In this document: positions 1-5,553 of the stretch, piece after piece
Layout of the letters: the number at the start of each line of letters is the position of its first letter
How positions within the stretch are numbered: the first letter of the stretch is position 1
Assembly (NCBI GenBank): GCA_016793685.1
Contig: JAEULX010000030.1
Span: 1-6,950, forward strand
Direction: 5' to 3'
Length of the DNA stretch: 6,950 nucleotides
DNA from: Bradyrhizobiaceae bacterium
GTDB taxonomy: Bacteria; Pseudomonadota; Alphaproteobacteria; Rhizobiales; Xanthobacteraceae
Translations under genes and position numbers: made by a program
Notes under the pieces: generated by a model
Told to the model about the DNA's origin: nothing
Seen by the model: the letters and a program-made list of their open reading frames with translations, nothing else
Database searches by the model: none

Positions 1-808
1 CGCGCGGCCGGATAAAAACCGTATCGACCTGGGACTCGTTGTCCGGCAGCGCGTGCGCAGCAACCTCGCCCGCGCGCACGCGCGCCGCGACCAGGCTGCG
101 CGGCAGCAAGGTGATGCCGACGCCTGCCGCGACGGCGCCGAGGATTCCATCGATGGTGCCGAATTCGAGCCGGCGCAATCCGACCACGCCGCGCCGTGCC
201 AGCACATCCTCGAGCCGTTGGCGATAGGAACAGCCGAGCTTGAGAATGACGATTTTGAGGTGCCTTTGTCCCAGGAGATCGGCAAGACTCTGCGCCGACT
301 GCGCCGTGACGATCACCAGTTCCTCGCGGAAGATGACCTCCTCGTCGAGATCCGGATGGTTGACCGGCCCGCACACGAAAGCGCCGTCGACCTCATGGTT
401 CAGCGTACGGTCGATCAGTTCGCTCGTGTCGCCCGGGGTCAGCACCAGATCGACTTCGGGATGCGCGGCGGCATAGGCCGCGAGCAGCCGCGGCAGGCGA
501 ATGCCGGCCGTGCTTTCGAGCGAGCCGATCGTCAGGGGGCCGCGTGGGGTGCCGTTGTCGTCCACGGCCCTGCGCGCGTCGGCGAGGAGACGGCCGATCT
601 GAGCGGCATAGGGCAGCAGGCGCTGCCCCGCCTCGGTCAATGCGACGCCGCGGTTGGTTCGATGAAAGAGGGGGACGCCAAGCTCATGCTCGAGCGCCCG
701 AATACGGGCGGTGACGTTCGATTGAACCGTGTTCAACTCCTGCGCAGCCCGGCTCATATTGCCGAGCCGCGCCACCGCTTCGAACACCCTCAGATTGGCT
801 GCGTCCAT
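1..808 (-). CDS. LysR-family transcriptional regulator (C-terminus cut by window edge)
   Basis: Reading leftwards from an ATG at 808-806, an open frame of 269 codons runs off the window. The first ~60 residues are a typical LysR winged helix-turn-helix: NLRVFEAVARLGNMSRAAQ, a recognition helix around QSNVTARIRALE, then LGVPLFHRTNRGVALTEAG. From about residue 88 (GPLTIGSLEST) begins the periplasmic-binding-protein-like effector domain, with the LELVIV-type strand EELVIV (163-167) and a GCSYRQRLE segment at 192-200 that recalls the YofA/SoxR-like LysR subgroup (from memory). Family members are about 290-310 residues, so roughly 20-40 residues are missing. Cytoplasmic DNA-binding regulator; effector and targets cannot be read from the sequence. 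It is not divergent from its right-hand neighbour, which is transcribed the same way, so its target may lie to the left or elsewhere. The ribosome binding site is weak (GGAAA about 8 nt upstream). Confidence 0.93.
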   Translation of the reverse strand, partial: MDAANLRVFEAVARLGNMSRAAQELNTVQSNVTARIRALEHELGVPLFHRTNRGVALTEAGQRLLPYAAQIGRLLADARRAVDDNGTPRGPLTIGSLESTAGIRLPRLLAAYAAAHPEVDLVLTPGDTSELIDRTLNHEVDGAFVCGPVNHPDLDEEVIFREELVIVTAQSAQSLADLLGQRHLKIVILKLGCSYRQRLEDVLARRGVVGLRRLEFGTIDGILGAVAAGVGITLLPRSLVAARVRAGEVAAHALPDNESQVDTVFIRPR

Positions 809-847
809 CGCCCGGTTTCCGTCGTGTCGTCGCTGAGCGAATTCAGT

Positions 848-862
848 TCCAGTCGAAATGGA
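848..862. promoter_or_regulatory. Candidate operator dyad upstream of the LysR-type gene
   Basis: TCCA and TGGA arms are separated by 7 nt and centred about 47 bp before the LysR start codon. LysR regulators commonly autoregulate through interrupted dyads (classically T-N11-A) near their own promoter. This one is T-N13-A, so it is not an exact consensus match, and 4-bp arms are short enough to arise by chance. Confidence 0.2.
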
Positions 863-942
863 CTTCACTTGCGGCGGCGAAAGCTTCCGTGGCGGACGGC
901 TCTCTCCCTGCCGGAGAATACTGTCGTTGAATTCTCGCCGCA

Positions 943-958
943 TGCCGACTGGTCGGCA
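943..958. repeat. Perfect 7-bp inverted repeat (TGCCGAC-TG-GTCGGCA)
   Basis: Arms TGCCGAC (943-949) and GTCGGCA (952-958) flank a 2-nt centre. It lies 25-40 bp beyond the stop codon of the CorC-like gene and 135-150 bp upstream of the LysR start. It could be the stem of a weak transcript end for the aroK-aroB-corC unit, or a protein-binding palindrome. No run of T follows on either strand, so it is not a standard intrinsic terminator, and a 2-nt loop would force the innermost pairs open. Confidence 0.4.
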
Positions 959-982
959 AGCGCAAACAGGGCCGCGCCCCGG

Positions 983-2275
983 TCAGGTCGCCTTTGCGGC
1001 AACCGCGCGGCGGACCAGCGGCGTGATCCGCAGCGCGGTGATGCGGTTGCGCTGCTTGCGCAGGACCTGGAAGCGAAAGCCATGAAATGTGAAGCTCTGC
1101 CCCGGCTCCGGAATCGACTGCGCTTCATGGATGACGAGACCGGCGATCGTCGTGGCGTCGGCGTCGGGCAGGTTCCAGTCCATCGCGCGGTTCAGGTCGC
1201 GGATCGGCACCACGCCGTCGACGTTGACCGAGCCATCCGGCAGCAGCCGCACGCCGGCGACCTGCACGTCGCGCTCATCCGTGATGTCGCCGACGATCTC
1301 CTCCAGAATGTCCTCGATCGTCAGAATCCCCATCATCTCGCCGTACTCGTCCACGACGACGGCGAAAGGCATCTTGCGCCGGCGAAACGCCTTGAGCTGC
1401 TCGATCAGGGGGCGGGTTTCGGGAACGAACCAGGCTGGCCGGGCCAGCGTCATCACGTCGATTTTTGTGAGGTCGTTTTCGGCCGAATAGATCGCCCGGA
1501 ATAAATCCTGCACCTGCAGAATGCCGACGATGTTCTCCGGCGTGTTTTGCCACAGCGGCAGGCGCGTGACCGGCCGCGTCAATACCTCTTCGAGTATCTT
1601 CGCCGGCGGATCGGCGGCGTCGGCCATGATGACGTCGGTGCGATGGATCATGACGTCGGCGACGGTCAGTTCGCGCAGATCGAGCAGCCCGCCGAGAAAA
1701 TCCCGGTCGGCTTTCTCGACGTTGCCGGCGCGTTGCAGAAGATCGACGGCGCCCCGCAGTTCCTTATGCGCGGAGCGGAAAGTCTGCTCGGCGCCGGGCT
1801 TCACGCCGAACAGGCGCAGCATTGCCCGGACCGCCGCGTCGATGCCCACGAGCACCGGCCCGAGCAAGGATGCGACGAGCGAAACCACACGGGCCACCCG
1901 CAGGGAGACGCGATCCGGCGCGGTGGCCGCGAGCATCCTCGGCAGCGCCTCGGCGAGCACCAGGGTGATGGCCGCCATGAGGACCGTCGCATAGAGAATG
2001 CCGATCTCGCCGAACCGGGAAAGCAGCAGTCCGGCAACCAGCGCCGAAGCGAGAATGATGACGATATCCTTGCCGGCGAGAAGGGCGCCCGTCACCCGCT
2101 CGCGCCGCTGCACCAGCCGGTTGACTCTGGCTGCGCGGGCGTTGCCGGTCTTTTCGAGACGGAGCAGGCGGGCGCGGGAAAAGGCCGTCAGCGCCGTCTC
2201 GCTGGCGGAGAAGTACGCCGCCGACGCCACGCAGAACACCGTGACGCCAAGTGCAACCCAGTCTTCGATCAACAT
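983..2275 (-). CDS. CNNM/CorC (HlyC/CorC) family transporter: DUF21, CBS pair, CorC_HlyC domains
   Basis: This 430-residue inner-membrane protein has the full family layout. The DUF21/CNNM transmembrane domain (about 1-175) carries the signature FSASETAL at 22-29 and further hydrophobic segments near 70-87, 91-110 and 130-150. A cytosolic CBS pair follows (about 203-330), with the conserved VVDEYGEMMGILTIEDILEEI stretch from residue 307. The C-terminal CorC_HlyC domain (about 338-418) begins at DVQVAGVRLLPDGSVNVDG. Family members are linked to Mg2+/Co2+ export or homeostasis; the 'hemolysin' label is historical and no toxin activity should be inferred. The start codon overlaps the aroB stop by 7 bp (ATGTTGA), which points to cotranscription and coupled translation. 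A GAGAAG about 11 nt upstream may serve as ribosome binding site. Substrate remains an inference. Confidence 0.95.
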   Translation of the reverse strand: MLIEDWVALGVTVFCVASAAYFSASETALTAFSRARLLRLEKTGNARAARVNRLVQRRERVTGALLAGKDIVIILASALVAGLLLSRFGEIGILYATVLMAAITLVLAEALPRMLAATAPDRVSLRVARVVSLVASLLGPVLVGIDAAVRAMLRLFGVKPGAEQTFRSAHKELRGAVDLLQRAGNVEKADRDFLGGLLDLRELTVADVMIHRTDVIMADAADPPAKILEEVLTRPVTRLPLWQNTPENIVGILQVQDLFRAIYSAENDLTKIDVMTLARPAWFVPETRPLIEQLKAFRRRKMPFAVVVDEYGEMMGILTIEDILEEIVGDITDERDVQVAGVRLLPDGSVNVDGVVPIRDLNRAMDWNLPDADATTIAGLVIHEAQSIPEPGQSFTFHGFRFQVLRKQRNRITALRITPLVRRAVAAKAT

Positions 2276-3405
2276 CGCTCGGCGAGCTTCTCGACCAGAA
2301 AAGAACGCACGTCGGCGGGATCGACGTCAGGCGCAATGAAAGCCGCGCCGATGCCGCGCGCCAGAATGAAAGTGAGCCGGCCGCGCCTCACTTTTTTATC
2401 CTGCGCCATGAGATCCATCAGCGCATCCGCATCCGGACAGCCGCCGGGCACGTCGGAGAGATGGGTGGGCAAGCCGACGTCTGCCAGGTGACGCTCGACC
2501 CGCTCGGAGTCGGCGTGCGGCAGCAGCCCCAGGCGCGCCGAAAACTGGAAGGCGAGCGTCATGCCGAGGGCGACGGCTTCTCCGTGCAGCAGCCGGTCGG
2601 AAAACCCGGCGGAGGCTTCGAGCGCGTGACCGAATGTGTGGCCGAGGTTGAGCAGGGCGCGCTCTCCGGCCTCGCGTTCGTCACGGGCGACCACCTCCGC
2701 CTTCATCCGGCAACTCGTAGCGATGGCGAATTCCCGGCCCGGTCCTCCCGCGAACACGTCGGCGGCGTTCGCTTCGAGCCAGGCGAAGAACGCGACGTCG
2801 CCGAGCAAGCCGTATTTCGCCACCTCGGCGTAACCGGCGCGGAACTCGCGGGCGGGGAGCGTATCGAGCAAGGCCGTGTCGGCCACGACCAGGATGGGCT
2901 GGTGGAAGACGCCGATCAGATTCTTGCCGTGCCGCGAATTGATCGCGGTCTTGCCGCCGACCGAGGAGTCGACCTGGGCAAGCAACGTGGTCGGCACCTG
3001 GACATAGTCGAGACCGCGCCGCACGACCGCCGCCGCAAATCCGGCGAGGTCGCCGATCACGCCGCCGCCGAGCGCAACGACGATATCGCCGCGCTCGATC
3101 TTCGCCTTGATCAGGTCGTCGCAGACCCGCTCGAACGACGCGAAGCACTTCGTGCCCTCGCCCGCGGGTACAACGATGTCCGTCGTTTCGACGCCGGCGT
3201 CTCGCAGCGCCGTGCCGGCGGCGGCAAGATGGAGCGCGGCAACCGTCGCATCGCTGACGATCGCGGCCTTCGCGCCCGGCTTGAGCGCAGCGATCCGGGC
3301 GCCGAGCGAGCCGATGAGCCCGCGGCCGATGACGATATCGTAGGCGCGCTCCCCGAGCGCGACGTCGACGCGAATGGGATCCTGCTGGCGGAGCGGGGCG
3401 GTCAT
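2269..3405 (-). CDS. aroB: 3-dehydroquinate synthase
   Basis: AroB converts DAHP to 3-dehydroquinate with NAD+ and a divalent metal, the second step of the shikimate pathway. The 378-residue product has the family length and motifs: nucleotide-binding GGGVIGDLAGF (113-123), VPTTLLAQVDSSVGGKTAIN (137-156), HGKNLIGVFHQP (159-170), EVAKYGL (194-200), NLGHTFGHALE (253-263), HGEAVALGM (274-282) and QDKKV (335-339). By comparison with the family, the likely metal ligands are Glu194, His256 and His274. A start 14 codons further upstream (3447) is open, but it would reach into aroK and add an Arg-rich tail not expected in AroB. The ATG at 3405 overlaps the aroK stop as ATGA, the usual coupling arrangement, with AAGG about 11 nt upstream. 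The 3' end overlaps the next gene by 7 bp. Confidence 0.97.
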   Translation of the reverse strand: MTAPLRQQDPIRVDVALGERAYDIVIGRGLIGSLGARIAALKPGAKAAIVSDATVAALHLAAAGTALRDAGVETTDIVVPAGEGTKCFASFERVCDDLIKAKIERGDIVVALGGGVIGDLAGFAAAVVRRGLDYVQVPTTLLAQVDSSVGGKTAINSRHGKNLIGVFHQPILVVADTALLDTLPAREFRAGYAEVAKYGLLGDVAFFAWLEANAADVFAGGPGREFAIATSCRMKAEVVARDEREAGERALLNLGHTFGHALEASAGFSDRLLHGEAVALGMTLAFQFSARLGLLPHADSERVERHLADVGLPTHLSDVPGGCPDADALMDLMAQDKKVRRGRLTFILARGIGAAFIAPDVDPADVRSFLVEKLAERC

Positions 3406-4019
3406 GGTGCGGAGCCTTGTGCTGCGGTCGCGCCGAGGCCGAGCCATGCGGCGATGGCCGCGATGATCTCATCGACGATGACTTCATGGGGGACGTCACG
3501 CGAATGCACGGTCAGGTCCGCCACTGCATAAACGGGATAGCGTTGTTCGATCAGTCTGTTCAACGTCGCCTCCGGGTCGGCGGTGCGGAGCAGGGGCCGG
3601 TCCGAGCGCCGCTTGATCCGCCGCAGCAAGACGTCGGGCTCTGCCTTGAGCCAGACGGATATGCCCTTGGCGCCGATCAGGTCGCGCGTGCCGGGATTGA
3701 TGAAAGCGCCGCCCCCGGTCGCGAGCACCTGCGGGCCTTGGTCGAGCAAGCGGGCGATCACCCGCGCCTCGCCGGCGCGAAAATAATCCTCGCCGTGATT
3801 TTCGAATATATCGGTGATCGGCATGCCGGCGGCGAGTTCGATCTCGGAGTCGGCGTCGACAAACGAAAGGTCCAGTTTCTTCGCCAGCCGGCGGCCGATC
3901 GAGGACTTCCCCGCTCCCATCATCCCGATCAGCACGATCGAGCGCACTCCCAGCGCCGCGGCGATGGCGGCGGCGCTCGGCAATGGCTCGGTCGGTTTCC
4001 GCAAAGGGGGGTCGGGCAT
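3402..4019 (-). CDS. aroK: Shikimate kinase
   Basis: AroK phosphorylates shikimate at the 3-hydroxyl with ATP, the fifth step of the shikimate pathway. With the start chosen here the protein has 205 residues. It shows Walker A GMMGAGKSS (32-40), the shikimate-binding DAD pair (Asp55, Asp57), FRAGE with Arg81 and Glu84, the GGG turn (102-104), and the lid RSDRPLL with Arg141. The start is uncertain. The same frame is open from ATGs at 4106 (234 aa) and 4058 (218 aa). The ATG at 4019 leaves about 24 residues before the first strand (RSIVLIG), which suits alphaproteobacterial AroK proteins as remembered, and avoids a Pro/Ala-rich leader and a start abutting the CpxR-type box. No start has a strong Shine-Dalgarno; 4058 has GGTGAT close in front. 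First gene of the aroK-aroB-corC cluster, divergent from the stress operon. Confidence 0.93.
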   Translation of the reverse strand: MPDPPLRKPTEPLPSAAAIAAALGVRSIVLIGMMGAGKSSIGRRLAKKLDLSFVDADSEIELAAGMPITDIFENHGEDYFRAGEARVIARLLDQGPQVLATGGGAFINPGTRDLIGAKGISVWLKAEPDVLLRRIKRRSDRPLLRTADPEATLNRLIEQRYPVYAVADLTVHSRDVPHEVIVDEIIAAIAAWLGLGATAAQGSAP

Positions 4020-4113
4020 GCGGGTTCGGTTGGGGTTTGCTGGGGGTGGCGCCAGCATATCACCGATTGAAGCGGGCGCGAGCGCTCCGCCCCGAACGGC
4101 GCTCATGGCTGTC

Positions 4114-4128
4114 TTTACAAAACTTTAC
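4114..4128 (-). promoter_or_regulatory. CpxR-type box: GTAAA-N5-GTAAA direct repeat
   Basis: On the minus strand the site reads GTAAAGTTTTGTAAA, two GTAAA half-sites with 5 nt between them, so a 10-bp period, about one DNA turn. The identity extends to TGTAAAG in both copies (4113-4119 and 4123-4129). This is the consensus reported for enterobacterial CpxR, and tandem half-sites at 10-11 bp are typical of OmpR-family dimers. It is strikingly AT-rich for its surroundings. It lies 83-97 bp upstream of the cpxP-like start, a reasonable distance for activation of the operon, and close to the aroK promoter region. Binding by the regulator encoded at 4823-5512 is inference. Confidence 0.65.
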
Positions 4129-4200
4129 ACGGGCGAGAAGCCCCTGAAACGGCCGAGTCGCAGATTGCGCGGAGTGGCCTCAGCCGCCACGGGCCAAAAA

Positions 4201-4204
4201 GGAG
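4201..4204 (+). promoter_or_regulatory. Ribosome binding site of the cpxP-like gene
   Basis: GGAG within AAAAAGGAGAC ends 6 nt before the ATG at 4211, a near-ideal Shine-Dalgarno. It fixes this start and is the strongest ribosome binding site in the operon, fitting a product made in excess over the downstream regulator and kinase. Confidence 0.75.
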
Positions 4205-4210
4205 ACTTCC

Positions 4211-4813
4211 ATGAGCGATCAAATCCCCACCCCCGCCCCGTCGACCGCGTCGGCAAAGCCGCGGTCGGGCTGGCTTGCGAAAACGGCCGTTATCCTCGCC
4301 CTCGGCCTCGGGCTGGTAGGAGCGGGCGCGGTCGCCACAACCTCGTTCAGTCAAGGCTTTGGCTTCGGGCCCGGCCCCGGCTTCGGCCACGGCTTCGGTC
4401 ACGGCCCCGGCCATTGGCGCGGCGGACCCTTCGGCGGCGGCTTCGATCCCGCGCGCGCCGAGGAGCGCGCCGACCGCATGATCCGCCATATCTCCGTCGA
4501 GGTCGACGCTACGGCGGAGCAGCAGGAAAAGCTGCGCACCATCGTCAAGAACGCCGTGAAGGACATGATCCCGATGCGCGAGAAGCTGTTCTCCGCGCGG
4601 CAGGAGGCGCGTAGCCTTCTGCTCGCCCAGAACATCGATCGCACGGCGGTCGAGAAGCTGCGCACGGACCGGCTCGCGGTTGCCGACGCGCTGAGCAAGC
4701 GGTTCACCCAGGCGCTCGTCGACGCGGCCGAGGTGCTCAACCCCGACCAGCGGCACAAGCTCGAGGAACTGCTGCCCCCCGGCGGCCATTGGCGCGGCTG
4801 GAACCGCGGCTAA
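4211..4813 (+). CDS. Spy/CpxP-like periplasmic LTxxQ-family protein
   Basis: This 200-residue protein has a 20-residue polar, Pro/Ser-rich N-terminus, then one hydrophobic segment (about 21-45). It is either a signal anchor or a signal peptide with a long n-region (possible AVA cleavage near 40-42). A Gly/Phe/His-rich tract follows (48-78; His60, His64, His68). Residues 80-188 are predicted almost wholly helical and charged, with two LTxxQ-like motifs, VDATAEQQ (98-105) and LNPDQ (176-180), as in the Spy/CpxP family of ATP-independent periplasmic chaperones and metal-stress proteins. GHWRG occurs at 67-71 and again at 192-196, bracketing the helical core. It opens an operon with a response regulator (9-nt gap) and a sensor kinase. 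Inferred role: chaperone, metal-responsive sensor partner, or feedback inhibitor of the kinase. It is not a clear orthologue of enterobacterial CpxP, so no symbol is given. Confidence 0.85.
   Translation: MSDQIPTPAPSTASAKPRSGWLAKTAVILALGLGLVGAGAVATTSFSQGFGFGPGPGFGHGFGHGPGHWRGGPFGGGFDPARAEERADRMIRHISVEVDATAEQQEKLRTIVKNAVKDMIPMREKLFSARQEARSLLLAQNIDRTAVEKLRTDRLAVADALSKRFTQALVDAAEVLNPDQRHKLEELLPPGGHWRGWNRG
4379..4414 (+). repeat. Three 12-nt tandem repeats encoding G-F/P-G-H
   Basis: Units at 4379-4390, 4391-4402 and 4403-4414 encode GFGH, GFGH and GPGH in the linker of the Spy/CpxP-like protein. The first two differ at one base (C/T, synonymous); the third is diverged. The spacing puts a histidine every fourth residue, which could suit metal binding. 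Such a repeat can gain or lose units by slippage. Confidence 0.75.
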
Positions 4814-4822
4814 TATGGTGCC

Positions 4823-5512
4823 GTGACCGACCGGATCCTGCTCATCGAGGACGATCCCCGGCTCGCCGAGATGGTCAAGAACTATCTCGGCGAATCCGGG
4901 TTTTCCGTCACCATCGCGCCAACCGGCCAGGCGGGCCTCGCCTTGCATGGCCGGCAGGAATTCGACGCGCTCATCCTCGATCTGATGCTGCCCGACATGG
5001 ACGGGCTCGACATCTGCCGGAAGGTGCGCAGCGGCGCGCAGACCCCGATCCTGATGCTGACGGCGCGCGGCGACGCCATGGATCGGGTGGTGGGACTCGA
5101 GATCGGCGCCGATGATTACCTGCCGAAGCCGTTCGAGCCGCGCGAACTTCTCGCGCGGCTGCGCGCCATCCTGCGGCGCTCCAAAGGCGGCGACGAGCGA
5201 TCGGAACTGTTGCGCTTCGGCCGTCTGGAGATCGACCTCGGCGGGCGTGAGGTCAGGCTCGACGGCGACGTGTGTGCGTTGACCAGCTACCAGTTCGACT
5301 TGCTTCTGGCGCTCGCCCGCCACGCGGGGCGCGTGATGTCGCGCGAGACGATCATGGATCAGATGAAGAATGAGCGTCTCGACGCCTTCGACCGTTCGAT
5401 CGACGTACACATTTCCCGCATCCGCGCCGCCATCGAGGACGATCCGAAGAAGCCGCGCCGCGTGATCACCGTGCGCGGGGCCGGCTATGTCTTTGCCAAG
5501 GCGCAGGATTGA
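4823..5512 (+). CDS. OmpR-family (CpxR-like) two-component response regulator
   Basis: The 229-residue cytoplasmic regulator has an N-terminal receiver domain (about 4-118). Its acidic pocket is Asp10/Asp11, the phosphoacceptor is Asp53 (in LDLMLPDMDG), and Thr80 and Lys102 (LPKPF) complete the switch. A winged-helix DNA-binding domain follows (about 130-226) with TSYQFDLLLALARHAGRVMSR, the recognition region RSIDVHISRIRAAI and the wing VRGAGYVF. Start is GTG at 4823: no in-frame start further upstream is available after the previous gene's stop, and the next ATG (codon 17) would delete the acidic pocket. There is little Shine-Dalgarno, so translation may depend on ribosomes arriving from the gene upstream (9-nt gap). 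The cognate kinase follows 41 nt later. Its likely target is the GTAAA repeat at 4114-4128, an inference from context. The receiver and wing sequences alone do not separate CpxR from other OmpR-type subfamilies. Confidence 0.95.
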   Translation: MTDRILLIEDDPRLAEMVKNYLGESGFSVTIAPTGQAGLALHGRQEFDALILDLMLPDMDGLDICRKVRSGAQTPILMLTARGDAMDRVVGLEIGADDYLPKPFEPRELLARLRAILRRSKGGDERSELLRFGRLEIDLGGREVRLDGDVCALTSYQFDLLLALARHAGRVMSRETIMDQMKNERLDAFDRSIDVHISRIRAAIEDDPKKPRRVITVRGAGYVFAKAQD

Positions 5513-5553
5513 GAGAAGACCGGGGCACGGTGCAGGGGGCGAGCGGGTGAGGC

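Larger units (their letters stand above)
809..982. other. Intergenic region between CNNM/CorC gene and lysR-type gene
   Basis: This 174-bp gap follows the stop of the CorC-like gene and precedes the LysR start, both on the minus strand. It must hold any promoter of the LysR gene. Two inverted repeats are visible (943-958 and 848-862, listed separately). No convincing -35/-10 pair and no T-tract terminator was found. Confidence 0.6.
4020..4210. promoter_or_regulatory. Divergent intergenic region between aroK and the cpxP-like gene
   Basis: These 191 bp must carry promoters for both the aroK cluster (leftwards) and the stress operon (rightwards). It contains the CpxR-type direct repeat at 4114-4128. 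In the rightward leader there are two small hairpins: GGGC-GAGAA-GCCC (4131-4143) and GTGGC-7 nt-GCCAC (4174-4190). I could not assign a confident -35/-10 pair in either direction; each TTTACA of the repeat resembles a -35 hexamer on the plus strand but has no good -10 at 16-18 nt. If aroK starts at 4058 or 4106, part of this region is coding. Confidence 0.6.

Noticed and set aside
53..1504. 483-codon open frame on the plus strand across the LysR and CorC-like genes
   Set aside because: It is antisense to two genes with clear family motifs, has no recognisable domain and is Arg/Gln/Asp/His-rich, as expected of a mirror frame in high-GC DNA.
983..2275. Hemolysin or toxin function for the HlyC/CorC-family protein
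   Set aside because: The name is historical. The DUF21/CBS/CorC_HlyC architecture points to cation transport, and no toxin feature is present.
3405..3447. Longer AroB with 14 extra N-terminal residues
   Set aside because: The extension is Arg-rich, lies inside aroK, and replaces a standard ATGA overlap start; family length fits the shorter form.
2251..3531. 426-codon plus-strand open frame over aroB
   Set aside because: It lies opposite aroB, whose motifs are unmistakable. The translation shows no domain and has shadow-frame composition.
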